A DNA stretch of 64,000 bases from an uncultured Candidatus Melainabacteria bacterium (lineage in GTDB: Bacteria; Cyanobacteriota; Vampirovibrionia; Gastranaerophilales; Gastranaerophilaceae), in NCBI GenBank assembly GCA_932182025.1, contig CAKNXK010000027.1, positions 186,001 through 250,000 of the forward strand, written 5' to 3'. Shown here in pieces: positions 32,855 to 40,616 of the stretch (its first letter is position 1; each line of letters begins with the position of its first letter). The notes beneath the pieces were generated by a model. That model worked only from the letters and a program-made list of their open reading frames with translations, was not told the origin of the DNA and ran no database searches. The position numbers were made by a program, and so were the translations under genes.

Positions 32855-34387
32855 TTCACTATCCATTCTTAAAAAAACAGGTTTGATGTTTTCTTTATCA
32901 ATCAAATGTCCAACTTTTATGTTATCGCAAGTTATATCATCCAATTTTGTATTCAAATCATAAGATAATTGTTCAGCCATTGCTTTCGCAATATTAGGAC
33001 AGTAAGGATAAATTAATGAAGAAATTACGCACATGATTTCAAGTACTGTTGTAAGAACTTCTCCGCATTTGTCCATTTGACCGTCTTTTGCTAATGTCCA
33101 AGGTGCATTGTCTGTTACATACTTATTTGTAATGTCAACAAGTTCAATAATTCTTTGCGCTGCTTCTTGAACTTCGTAGTAATCAAAATGGTGTTTAACA
33201 GCTTTTACTGTTTCAAGTGCTTTATCGAATAAGTCTGACTTAACCTTGAACTCAGGTTTTACATCACCTTCAAAGTATTTAACAAGCATAGAAAGAGTTC
33301 TGTTTAGAAGGTTTCCCATTGAGTTTGCAAGGTGAGCATTAACTTTTTCTTTAAAATCCTCATCAGAATAGTTACCATCCTTACCGCAAGGCGCAGCTGC
33401 TGCCATATAATAGCGAAGCGGGTCAGGACAATCAAGATTAAATGCATTAAGTACGCTCGTAGGTGAAATTACATTGCCTAAAGATTTTGACATTTTAGTT
33501 TGGTCAATTGTAATCCAGCCATGAGCAAGAATCTGTTTTGGTAATGGTAAATCAAGTGCCATCAATATTGCAAGCCAGTAAATGCTGTGGAATTTCAAGA
33601 TATCTTTACCGATAACCTGAACCTCTGCAGGCCAATATTTCTTGAATTTCTCGCTAGAACCGTCCGGATTATAGCCTAGAGCTGTGATGTAGTTTGAAAG
33701 TGCATCAATCCAAACATAGATAACCTGATCTTCGTCATCAAGAACAGGAATTCCCCAGGTTACGTTTGATTTTGCGCGTGAAACAGAAATATCTTCAATA
33801 TTTTCAAGCTGATTTAAAACTTCGTTTGCACGGAAAGATGGAACGATAAAATCAGGGTTTGTTTTAATATGTTTGATAATTGCATCTTTGTATTTTGTGA
33901 GTTTGAAGAAATAATTTTCTTCGCTTACAACTTCGGGTTTTTTAAGGTGATCAGGGCAAAGTCCGTCTTCTGTAAGGTCTTTTTCGCTCAAGAAAGCTTC
34001 ACAGCCTTGGCAGTAAAGTCCTTTGTAAGAGTTTTTGTAGATATCACCTTGTTCAACAAGTTTTTTGAAAATCTTTTGTACAACCTGTTCGTGCTCATCA
34101 TCAGTTGTTCTTATGAATTGAGAATAATTGATATCAAGGGCATTCCAAGCATCTTTGAATTTGTTTGCATTCATATCACAAAGTTCTTTTGGTGTCATAC
34201 CTTGAGCTGCTGATGTTTTTTGGATTTTGATACCGTGTTCATCAGTTCCTGTAAGGAAATACGTATCTTCACATCTTTGAGTAAAATGTCTATAGATAAC
34301 ATCAGTAAGAATTTTTTCATAAGCGTGTCCGATATGCGGTGCGCCGTTTACATAGTCAATTGCAGTGGTTGTATAAAATTTTTCCAT
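32831..34387 (-). CDS. metG: Methionyl-tRNA synthetase MetG
   Basis: ATG 34387 has GAGGGA upstream; the 14 codons before it are not supported. The 518-residue enzyme charges tRNA-Met. Visible landmarks: PHIGHAYEK (HIGH), YCQGCEAFLS and LCPDH (zinc knuckle of the CP domain), KFHSIYWLAILMALDLPLP, and KMSKSLGN (KMSKS). It ends after the anticodon-binding helical bundle without the C-terminal tRNA-binding (Trbp) domain found in many homologues. It converges on the aldolase gene with a 24-nt overlap, so transcripts are antisense at their ends. Confidence 0.97.
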   Translation of the reverse strand: MEKFYTTTAIDYVNGAPHIGHAYEKILTDVIYRHFTQRCEDTYFLTGTDEHGIKIQKTSAAQGMTPKELCDMNANKFKDAWNALDINYSQFIRTTDDEHEQVVQKIFKKLVEQGDIYKNSYKGLYCQGCEAFLSEKDLTEDGLCPDHLKKPEVVSEENYFFKLTKYKDAIIKHIKTNPDFIVPSFRANEVLNQLENIEDISVSRAKSNVTWGIPVLDDEDQVIYVWIDALSNYITALGYNPDGSSEKFKKYWPAEVQVIGKDILKFHSIYWLAILMALDLPLPKQILAHGWITIDQTKMSKSLGNVISPTSVLNAFNLDCPDPLRYYMAAAAPCGKDGNYSDEDFKEKVNAHLANSMGNLLNRTLSMLVKYFEGDVKPEFKVKSDLFDKALETVKAVKHHFDYYEVQEAAQRIIELVDITNKYVTDNAPWTLAKDGQMDKCGEVLTTVLEIMCVISSLIYPYCPNIAKAMAEQLSYDLNTKLDDITCDNIKVGHLIDKENIKPVFLRMDSELADKSKK

Positions 34388-34436
34388 TTCGTAATCCCTC
34401 TTAATACTTTTGAAAAAATTATACCACAAGAAGACA

Positions 34437-34456
34437 GGGAGACAAATCTGCCTCCC
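34437..34456 (-). terminator. Weak hairpin after the recombinase gene
   Basis: GGGAG (34437-34441) pairs with CTCCC (34452-34456), with an inner CA/TG pairing, between the recombinase stop and the metG start. The T-rich tract on the minus strand (TGTCTTCTTG) is interrupted, so termination is only moderately likely. Confidence 0.5.
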
Positions 34457-34464
34457 GCTTTTAT

Positions 34465-35007
34465 TTATAAAGTAAAGTTAAGATAGCTTTTATCGATTTC
34501 ATCCTGTTCTACTCCAATGTATCTCAGGGTGATTTGAGGTGATGAGTGGTTAAATATTTTTTGAAGGATAACAACATCTTTGAATTGTTTGTAATGATGA
34601 TATCCAAAAGTTTTTCTAAGAGTGTGCGTGCCTATGCAGGTTTCAATGCCGGCATCTCTGCAGGCTTGATTGATTATGCGATAGGCATTTGTTCTGTCCA
34701 TTCGTTTTTTGTGTGAAGTTCTGAATAGAGGCTCAGTCATTTTTTTTCTGTAAGTTACGTATTTGACAATATCTTGTACTTTTTCGTTGAGTGGAAAACT
34801 TTTTCGTTTTCCTGTTTTTTTCTCGATAATACTTACATAATCTTTGTGCTTTACATCTCTTACATTAAGCGCAAGGATGTCGGAAACTCTGAGTCCTGTA
34901 TTAATACCCATAACGAATAGGAGGAGGTTTCTCCAGTTTCCTTTTGAGAGCAGGTGTTCAACCCGTTTAAGTTTTGTTTTGTCTTTGATTGGTTCTACGA
35001 TGTTCAT
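34465..35007 (-). CDS. Short tyrosine recombinase (catalytic domain only)
   Basis: The 180-residue protein is only the catalytic domain of a phage-integrase/Xer-family recombinase. Catalytic residues are visible: Arg in GINTGLRVSDIL, Lys-beta region IIEKKTGKRKSFPL, His-x-x-Arg in GTHTLRKTFGYHHY, His in KIFNHSSPQITLRY and Tyr in RYIGV. It lacks the N-terminal core-binding (SAM-like) domain, as do FimB/FimE-type invertases and some small phage or element integrases, so it may use simple sites or partner proteins. GAAAGGAG precedes the ATG. It is transcribed away from three tandem 110-bp repeats that begin about 75 nt from its start codon. No phage genes surround it. Confidence 0.9.
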   Translation of the reverse strand: MNIVEPIKDKTKLKRVEHLLSKGNWRNLLLFVMGINTGLRVSDILALNVRDVKHKDYVSIIEKKTGKRKSFPLNEKVQDIVKYVTYRKKMTEPLFRTSHKKRMDRTNAYRIINQACRDAGIETCIGTHTLRKTFGYHHYKQFKDVVILQKIFNHSSPQITLRYIGVEQDEIDKSYLNFTL

Positions 35008-35080
35008 AATTTCTCCTTTCTGTTTTGTTGAACTATCAAAAACAGCTTCAAGAAAAGAGTTTGACTTATTTTATAATTTC

Positions 35081-35395
35081 CACCCTTTCGAACCCGTCGG
35101 TAGTTTTACGAAAAAGGTTGACGTGTAGGCTCAATTTGAATTGATAGTTTTAACGAAATGTCAACAAGCTTATTGTGTTACGCTAATCCCAACCCACTTG
35201 AACCCGTCGGTAGTTTTACAAAAAAGGTTGTCCTGTAGGCTCAATTTGAATTGATAGTTTTAACGAAATGTCAACAAGCTTATTGTGTTACGCTAATCCC
35301 AACCCACTTGATCTCGTCGGTAGTTTTACGAAAAAGGTTGACCTGTAGGCTCAATTTAAATTGGTAGTTTTAACGAAATGTCAACCGCCCCTTGT
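35081..35395 (+). repeat. Tandem array of three 110-bp repeats (covarying-stem family, copies R1-R3)
   Basis: The motif GTCGGTAGTTTTAC recurs at exact 110-bp intervals (35096, 35206, 35316). Each unit holds stem GGTTGAC / GTCAAC with boxes GTAGG and (A/G)TAGT in the loop, so the core geometry equals that of copies at 11.74, 51.84 and 52.0 kb. The second unit has a one-base change in the left arm. Units R1 and R2 end in an identical spacer (AAGCTTATTGTGTTACGCTA); R3 ends in CCGCCCCTTGT, the same 11-mer that ends copy 3 at 52.08 kb. No ORF crosses the array. Confidence 0.9.
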
Positions 35396-35462
35396 TAAAA
35401 AAAGCAATTTTTGGAGAGGAAAATACTTTATATATTTATAGAGGAAATTAATAGGAAAAATT

Positions 35463-35963
35463 ATGCCAGGATTAAATGAAACTTCGTTAGCAACATACCA
35501 GAATTTTGATGGTGCAAATACTACTATGCTTTTAAGGTCTTTTAGTACAAAGCCTGCAAAAGGATTGACTTTAACGGGTGGTTTTGGAGGAAGCACGAAT
35601 TTTAAGGGTACGAATGCATTTGTGCTTGAAGGTAAGGCTAAGTATGCTATTGACGAGCATTTTAGTTTTCAGTTGAGGTCAAGGAACTCGTTTGCATCAG
35701 GAAATAGCGCATCTCAAGTGCGTCTTTCTCCGGGGTATAAAACTAATGTTTCAAAAGATGTTTCGATTTATGCAAATCCTTATGTTTCAGCCAAATATAA
35801 GTTTAATGACAGTAAATTAACTACTGATGTTGGGGCTTTTGCGGGAGCAACGTATAAAATAGCTCCGGAATATACTGTGTCCGGTGAGGTTCAGAAATAT
35901 AACGGGCTTGATTGCGGCGCAGAAAACTGGGGCGTGAATGTAATTTTTAGTCATACATTTTAG
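35463..35963 (+). CDS. Beta-barrel-like protein without signal peptide
   Basis: The 166-residue product has alternating hydrophobic/polar strands (GLTLTGGFGG, AFVLEGKAKYAI, FSFQLRSRNSFAS, SIYANPYVSAKYKF, VGAFAGATYKI, YTVSGEVQKY) and ends in a C-terminal Phe (WGVNVIFSHTF), as outer-membrane beta-barrels recognised by BamA do. However it has no signal peptide: it starts MPGLNETSLATYQNF. Either it is a barrel fragment whose upstream signal was lost next to the repeat array, or it is a cytosolic or flagellum-exported protein. A weak ATAGGAAAAATT precedes the ATG. It ends at a palindrome that overlaps the fliD promoter. Confidence 0.6.
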   Translation: MPGLNETSLATYQNFDGANTTMLLRSFSTKPAKGLTLTGGFGGSTNFKGTNAFVLEGKAKYAIDEHFSFQLRSRNSFASGNSASQVRLSPGYKTNVSKDVSIYANPYVSAKYKFNDSKLTTDVGAFAGATYKIAPEYTVSGEVQKYNGLDCGAENWGVNVIFSHTF

Positions 35964-35996
35964 GGTTAAGAAACTTAACAATCTCATGCATACGTA

Positions 35997-36028
35997 GGGT
36001 TGAATTCAACCCCCTGATGAGTTATAAT
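35997..36028 (+). promoter_or_regulatory. fliD promoter with overlapping palindrome
   Basis: A perfect 16-bp palindrome GGGTTGAATTCAACCC (35997-36012) contains the -35 element TTGAAT (36000-36005); with a 17-nt spacer, TATAAT lies at 36023-36028. This is a vegetative-type, not sigma-28, promoter and the palindrome could be a repressor operator or a terminator of the upstream gene without a T-tract. Confidence 0.55.
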
Positions 36029-36075
36029 AGAGTATATACTTGGTATAACTATTAGAGTAAAAAAAGGATTTTCTT

Positions 36076-37812
36076 ATGTCAATATCGTTTAGCGGTCTGG
36101 CTTCAGGCTTAGATACTTCTGGCTGGGTTGATGCTATGGTTTCAATTAAACAGCAGAAAGTAACAGCCTATAACACTGAATTGTCAGCTATAAAAAATAA
36201 AAAAAGTACTTTAACTGCAACAAGAACTGTTTTTAATAACTTTAGAACAGCAATTGAAAAATTTACAGATGCTAAGTTTGGCGGAACATTTGATGTATTT
36301 ACAAAGAATTCTGCTAAATCTTCTAATGAAGCAGTTTTCACAGCAACAGCAAATGAAAAAGCAGCAAGGCAAAATTATGATATAACAGTTCAGCAGCTTG
36401 CTACTTATACAAAAGCAATCTCAAAAGACTCTGTAAGTGCTGTTGCGGATGACGATACTAAACTCTCTCAGCTAGGCATTACAGCAGGCTCTTTAACAGC
36501 CTATGTTAACGGTGCAAAGACTACTATTGAAATAGGTAAAGATGATACATTTGGTGATTTAAAAGCACGTCTTGCAGAAGCCGGCGTTAAAACTGAGGTT
36601 AATGAAGACGGTCTATTATCTTTTTCATCATTTGATGGTACTAAAGAAGTTAGTATTGGTGCTACAACTGATGGAAGTAATTTGGTCTCTCTTGTAGGTT
36701 TAGAAAAACAAGAAGACGGTACGTATCTTTCTACAAATTCTTTGTTCAAGGCAAGTGTTGCTTCAAAACTTACTGATGCAAACTCAGGTTTTAGTGAGCA
36801 GATTACAGCCGGTACTTTCAAAATCGGTGATGCAACATTTACCATTGATGAAAATACAACTTTATCAGGCTTGATTTCTTCTATTAATAGCAATAAAGAT
36901 GCTCAGGCTTATGCTTACTGGGATGATGCTACCGGAAAACTTTCTATTACATCTAAAAAAGAAGGTGCTTCTTATATTAATATTGAAGCAGGAACAAGTA
37001 ATTTTACTGATGTAATGCAGTTTACTGAAACTGAACGTGATGCTGATGGCAATGTTGTTTCTTCAAAAATGTTTACAGATGTTCAAGAACTTGGTAAAAA
37101 TGCAATATTTACGGTTAATGGAACAAAGATGACTTCAACATCTAACACTGTAACAGAAGATATTTCAAGAATTGAAGGTGTTACATTAACTTTAAATAAG
37201 GTAAGTTCAGAAGAAGATGGTGTTTCTAAGCTTACAGTAGAACAAGATACCACAGATTTAATTGAAGCTGTTAAGTCGTTTGTATCTGCTTATAATGATG
37301 TCATTGCAAAAATTGATGAAGTTACCGCAAATGGTGCAGATTTACAAAGAGAAACCAACCTAACAAGCTTTAAAAATACTATAAGGACTTATGCAAATGG
37401 TAGTAATACCAGCAACGGAGGTGCTTTTAAGCTTCTAGCTGATATAGGTATTTCTACAGGTAAGGCTGATGGTAATAATATATCCGCGGATAACACTAAT
37501 ACACTTGTGTTAGACGAAGCGAAGCTAAAAGAAGCTCTTGCGAAAGACCCAGAGTCTGTAAGATCTCTTTTAGCGGGTGAAAATGGCGTATTAAGTATGA
37601 TGGAAGATTCTGTTGAGCAAACATTATCTGCTTCTACCGGTTTCTTTGATGTTAAGGAAAAAACCCTTAATTCTGATATTCAAAAAATGGAAACAAAAAT
37701 TAAGAAACAAACAGACAGTGTTGCTAAATATAGAGCACAGCTGGAAAAGAAATTCAATGCAATGGAGCAGATGATTGCCAAAATGCAGCAGAATTACAGT
37801 TCATTTTTATAG
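36076..37812 (+). CDS. fliD: Flagellar hook-associated protein 2 / filament cap FliD
   Basis: FliD caps the flagellar filament and folds flagellin onto its tip. The 578-residue protein has the family's N-terminal coiled region, ISFSGLASGLDTSGWVDAM and AIKNKKSTLTATRTVFNNF, and the C-terminal coiled region, SASTGFFDVKEKTLNSDI, KMETKIKKQTDSVAKYRAQL, FNAMEQMIAKMQQNYSSFL. These coils polymerise and match flagellin's D0-type ends. The middle is variable with Ig-like strands. AAGGAT lies upstream of the ATG. No other flagellar structural genes are adjacent, so the flagellar genes are scattered in this genome, yet three sigma-28-type promoters occur elsewhere in the window. A terminator follows directly. 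Confidence 0.95.
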   Translation: MSISFSGLASGLDTSGWVDAMVSIKQQKVTAYNTELSAIKNKKSTLTATRTVFNNFRTAIEKFTDAKFGGTFDVFTKNSAKSSNEAVFTATANEKAARQNYDITVQQLATYTKAISKDSVSAVADDDTKLSQLGITAGSLTAYVNGAKTTIEIGKDDTFGDLKARLAEAGVKTEVNEDGLLSFSSFDGTKEVSIGATTDGSNLVSLVGLEKQEDGTYLSTNSLFKASVASKLTDANSGFSEQITAGTFKIGDATFTIDENTTLSGLISSINSNKDAQAYAYWDDATGKLSITSKKEGASYINIEAGTSNFTDVMQFTETERDADGNVVSSKMFTDVQELGKNAIFTVNGTKMTSTSNTVTEDISRIEGVTLTLNKVSSEEDGVSKLTVEQDTTDLIEAVKSFVSAYNDVIAKIDEVTANGADLQRETNLTSFKNTIRTYANGSNTSNGGAFKLLADIGISTGKADGNNISADNTNTLVLDEAKLKEALAKDPESVRSLLAGENGVLSMMEDSVEQTLSASTGFFDVKEKTLNSDIQKMETKIKKQTDSVAKYRAQLEKKFNAMEQMIAKMQQNYSSFL

Positions 37813-37813
37813 T

Positions 37814-37843
37814 AAAAAGCGGGGTTTAAACCCCGCTTTTTTT
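37814..37843. terminator. Bidirectional terminator between fliD and the next gene
   Basis: Perfect stem AAAAAGCGGGGTTT / AAACCCCGCTTTTT with A- and T-tracts, one base overlapping the stop codon of the minus-strand gene at 37842. Confidence 0.93.
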
Positions 37844-38156
37844 AGGCGAATAATATGGAGAATTTTTCGCCGATTTTTTCTTCAAATTCTTTAGCTGCGG
37901 GATATAGTTGTTCAATACTTTCAGCCTTTCCTATGGCATTATAGAGCAATTTTAACTCTTCTTCATCTTCGGTGTTGTACAAATTATAAATTAATTCGAC
38001 GCTATTTTCATTGCGTGATGCAGTGATATTTTTAAGGACGTCAAAATGATAAACCTCTTTCATGATTTTTATAACATATGCTAAGTTGTTTTTGATAAGT
38101 ATATTATCGTTAATGCAGCTGCTATTATCCATTACTATTCTTAAGTTTTCTGTCAT
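37842..38156 (-). CDS. Small protein resembling the NuoC (30-kDa complex I) fold, orphan
   Basis: The 104-residue product starts at ATG 38156 with AAGGAG 7 nt upstream, on the minus strand. Residues about 40-104 recall the C-terminal part of NuoC/hydrogenase 30-kDa subunits: FDVLKNITASR, SVELIYNLYN, and SIEQLYPAAKEFEEKIGEKF resembling the S-V-T-x-x-W-P-A-A-x-W-x-E-R-E-x-x-D-x-F motif. Key Trp, Arg and Asp residues are replaced by Leu, Lys and Lys, so it would not function like NuoC. No other complex I genes are nearby. The similarity is a by-eye inference; it may be an unrelated small protein. Confidence 0.45.
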   Translation of the reverse strand: MTENLRIVMDNSSCINDNILIKNNLAYVIKIMKEVYHFDVLKNITASRNENSVELIYNLYNTEDEEELKLLYNAIGKAESIEQLYPAAKEFEEKIGEKFSILFA

Positions 38157-38250
38157 TTGTTTGCTCCTTAGGTCTACCAATTAGCCAATGAATTGTACAT
38201 ATAAAAGATAATAGCATGCCTATACAATAAAAATCAATAAGGCATAAAAA

Positions 38251-38568
38251 ATGATTAAGAATTTAACTGCAAGAGGAAATGGATGGCATTTAGGTATCCA
38301 TAAAAATATTATCAAGTTACTGGGTGTAAATCCTGAAACTTGTAAAATGCAGTTTAGGATTAAGAATAAGGTTTTGTATGTACAAGAGATTTTACCAAAC
38401 AATCCCGATTATGAAAAATATCTGATAAGACCATTTAGCAAGAAAAATACGGGTTGGGGATTTTATATGCCAAACTCAATTCTTGAATTACTTGATATCA
38501 ATCCTGAAACAGATCAGGTCGAGCTGGAAATTGAAGACACAACATTGATAATTAAAAAACACGGGTAA
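38251..38568 (+). CDS. Tandem AbrB/SpoVT-type swapped-hairpin protein
   Basis: The 105-residue protein consists of two related halves of about 45 residues: GNGWHLGIHKNIIKLLGVNP, then FRIKNKVLYVQE, and NTGWGFYMPNSILELLDINP, then LEIEDTTLIIKKHG. This is the beta-alpha-beta swapped-hairpin fold used by AbrB, MazE and SpoVT DNA-binding proteins; having both halves on one chain makes an intramolecular pseudo-dimer. A toxin partner would be expected if it were an antitoxin, but none is adjacent; it may be a lone regulator. AAGG lies 7 nt before the ATG. It is followed by a 277-bp structured gap and the xer gene. Confidence 0.78.
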   Translation: MIKNLTARGNGWHLGIHKNIIKLLGVNPETCKMQFRIKNKVLYVQEILPNNPDYEKYLIRPFSKKNTGWGFYMPNSILELLDINPETDQVELEIEDTTLIIKKHG

Positions 38569-38845
38569 GCTTTCCCTGCTCACACTCCTCCGTCACAGAC
38601 AGTTAAGAGAAATCGAACGGAAAGGAGGGTAGGGGTAAATGACTATAGTTTTGTAGTTATGACTATAACTTTGGAAGAATGTTGAAAAAATGAAGTTCTG
38701 TATAACAGAAAAAGCGCTATGGCTTATCTTATGGATAAACATAGCACTACATTTCTTTAAATAGGGAAGTTAAGAAAAACCTTAAGAACTGAACCTTCTT
38801 AGGGTTCTTTCCCTATGTTCATTATTTGCTATTTTTCTCATTTTG
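38569..38845. other. Structured intergenic region with two hairpins
   Basis: No plausible ORF. CCTCC/GGAGG arms occur around 38591-38634. GACTATA is repeated with a 20-bp period (38641, 38661). Hairpin A (38716-38745) has GCTATG / CATAGC and inner TTATC / GATAA arms. Hairpin B (38761-38816) has ATAGGGAA / TTCCCTAT and inner AACCTTAAGAA / TTCTTAGGGTT arms with one G-U pair. Hairpin B may terminate the xer transcript; the region may encode a small RNA. Confidence 0.5.
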
Positions 38846-39754
38846 TCAACTGTGCGGATGAGCAGTAGAGTAAACTTCTTGCATGTGTTTCATTGAGATA
38901 TGAGTATAAATCTGGGTGTTGGAAATTCCTGCGTGACCGAGGAGTTCCTGAACTACTCTTAAATCTGCTCCGTTTTCAATAAGGCGGGTTGCGAAGCTGT
39001 GGCGAAAAACGTGCGGGGTGACTTTTTTAGGAAGCTCTATTTTTTCTACAACCTCGTTAATAGCTTTTCTTATGGTTTTATTTTGGAGTCTAAAACCGGT
39101 GCTGTTAATAAACAGAGGTGTGTTGTCGTTTATTATTCCTGTATTGTAGTTTGGTGCAATCAGGTTTCGGGCTGTATTAATATATTGGACTAAATAATTT
39201 TTTGCCCTGTCTGAAATCAATACTATTCTTTCTTTTGCACCTTTACCAAATACTTTTATCTCGTTTTCTTCAATATTCAGGTCGCCAAAATTAAGATTGC
39301 TGAGTTCGGATACACGCATTCCTGTTGCCCATAAAAGTTCTAAGATAACTTTGTTTCTAAATCCTGCCGGAGTATCAATTTTTACATTGTTTAGTATTTG
39401 TTCAACTTCTTCGGTTGTCAAGAATTTTGGCAGTGATTTGGGTCTTTTAGGTGCAGAAAGCGATACTGCCGGGTTTGTGTCTATGTATCTTTCACGGAAC
39501 AAGTATTTGTAGAATGTTCGTATTGATGCGGTTTTCCTTGCGATTGTTGTTTTTTTATAATCAAAGCGTTGGATAAAATACAAGTATTCTCTCAATTTAT
39601 TAAAATCGACATCAACAGAGCTTATACCGTCAAGCCAGAGTATAAAGCTTACGATATCGGAGCAATATGCACTTAGAGTGTGTTCGGAAAAGTTTTTCTC
39701 CACACTCAAATATGTTTTAAATCCTTCTATAAATTCTTTTTCTCTTGTGTCCAT
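38846..39754 (-). CDS. Full-length tyrosine recombinase of the XerC/D type
   Basis: ATG 39754 gives a 302-residue protein, the usual Xer length; the longer upstream reading is not supported. The N-terminal core-binding domain (KTYLSVEKNFSEHTLSAY, RKTASIRTFYKYLFRERYI) is intact. The catalytic domain has the full set: Arg in TGMRVSEL, Lys in GKGAKERIV, His-x-x-Arg in HVFRHSFATRL, His in LLGHAGISNTQIYTHIS, and Tyr in the same segment. Xer recombinases resolve chromosome dimers at dif near ftsZ-dependent division. XerC/XerD cannot be told apart here. A TATAAT 13 nt before the ATG (4 nt before an upstream in-frame ATG) suggests a very short leader. It is divergent from the small gene and engB. Confidence 0.92.
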   Translation of the reverse strand: MDTREKEFIEGFKTYLSVEKNFSEHTLSAYCSDIVSFILWLDGISSVDVDFNKLREYLYFIQRFDYKKTTIARKTASIRTFYKYLFRERYIDTNPAVSLSAPKRPKSLPKFLTTEEVEQILNNVKIDTPAGFRNKVILELLWATGMRVSELSNLNFGDLNIEENEIKVFGKGAKERIVLISDRAKNYLVQYINTARNLIAPNYNTGIINDNTPLFINSTGFRLQNKTIRKAINEVVEKIELPKKVTPHVFRHSFATRLIENGADLRVVQELLGHAGISNTQIYTHISMKHMQEVYSTAHPHS

Positions 39755-39791
39755 ATTTATCATGTTTATTATACAATACTTTGTATAAAGT

Positions 39792-40040
39792 ATGAATATT
39801 TTTAAATCATTTGAAACATTTTTAAAAGAACCATTAAGCGTACTGAAATCCAACATCATACAGATTGTGAGTATTCAGACGGGTAATATTTTTGCAAATA
39901 AACCGTCAGTGGATGTTACAATGTTGAAGGATAAAACACAGGTTACTGTTGTGAATAATGAAAAGCTCTATAACTTGCTGACATTGGTTAAGCATAGACA
40001 GGAGCAGAAGGAATTGGAACATGAAACATCTAAATGCTAA
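39792..40040 (+). CDS. Small protein of unknown function before engB
   Basis: The 82-residue product (start ATG 39792) overlaps the start of engB by 20 nt. It contains a hydrophobic-aromatic N-terminus (FKSFETFLKEPLSVL), a beta-rich middle (IIQIVSIQTGNIFANKPS, VDVTMLKDKTQVTVV) and a charged tail (RQEQKELEHETSKC). No signal peptide, membrane helix or known family. The -10-like TATACAAT 14 nt before the ATG overlaps, in reverse orientation, the xer promoter. It could be a small regulator or part of the engB operon. I do not recognise it and its reality rests on operon position and open frame. Confidence 0.5.
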   Translation: MNIFKSFETFLKEPLSVLKSNIIQIVSIQTGNIFANKPSVDVTMLKDKTQVTVVNNEKLYNLLTLVKHRQEQKELEHETSKC

Positions 40041-40593
40041 TTTTATAATAAGTGCGGAAAAGCTTTCTCAGTGTCCTGATTTTCCTTTTGCTGAGTTTCC
40101 GTTATTAGGGCGTTCGAATGTTGGAAAGTCTTCTTTTATAAATGCTTTAGCCAACAATAAAAAGATAGCTAAGACATCAAACACACCGGGGAAGACCAGA
40201 TTGATTAATTTCTTTAATTTTTCTGATATGTTTATGATTGCGGATTTGCCGGGGTATGGTTATGCTAAGGTTTCTAAGGAAGCACAGGCTAGATGGCAGC
40301 AGTATCTTGAAGAATATTTGTTAAATAGAAAGCAGATAAGGTCTTTAATCCAATTTGTTGATGCGCGTCATGATATTCAAAAAAATGATTTTCAGATGAG
40401 AGAATGGGTTGAAGCATATAATTTACCTATTTTTACAATAGTGACAAAAATTGATTATGTACCCCGCGGAAAGGTTCAAAAAGTTGTAACAGATGTTAAG
40501 AAACAATTTGGCGGTGATGTACTGCCTTTTAGCGCTGTTGATAAATATTATTGCGAAAAAACTATTGATTATTTAGTCAATTTATGCAAATAA
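40021..40593 (+). CDS. engB: Ribosome biogenesis GTPase EngB/YsxC
   Basis: The 190-residue protein is a TRAFAC GTPase required for 50S subunit assembly. G1 GRSNVGKSS (P-loop), G2 SNTPGKTR, G3 ADLPGYGYAKV (D-x-P-G), G4 TKIDYV and G5 FSAVD are all present. Length is normal for the family. Its start overlaps the small upstream gene by 20 nt, so the two are probably co-translated. The WYL regulator pair follows 23 nt downstream on the same strand. EngB acts in the cytoplasm on the assembling large subunit. Confidence 0.96.
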   Translation: MKHLNANFIISAEKLSQCPDFPFAEFPLLGRSNVGKSSFINALANNKKIAKTSNTPGKTRLINFFNFSDMFMIADLPGYGYAKVSKEAQARWQQYLEEYLLNRKQIRSLIQFVDARHDIQKNDFQMREWVEAYNLPIFTIVTKIDYVPRGKVQKVVTDVKKQFGGDVLPFSAVDKYYCEKTIDYLVNLCK

Positions 40594-40616
40594 TTATTTA
40601 TAGATAGGGGGACAAT

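Noticed and set aside
34465..35007. Prophage or integrative element
   Set aside because: No phage structural, replication or relaxase genes around the recombinase; fliD and metG flank it.
35081..35395. CRISPR array
   Set aside because: Only three units of 110 bp with no unique spacers of constant length, and no cas genes.
35081..35395. Integron attC sites
   Set aside because: The core has an internal stem and fixed loop boxes, but no R''/R' boxes (RYYYAAC ... GTTRRRY) could be aligned convincingly and the recombinase lacks the IntI extra helix. Kept only as an analogy.
37842..38568. Toxin-antitoxin pair (37842 gene with AbrB-like protein)
   Set aside because: The genes are divergent, not an operon, and the 104-aa protein resembles a NuoC fragment rather than a toxin.
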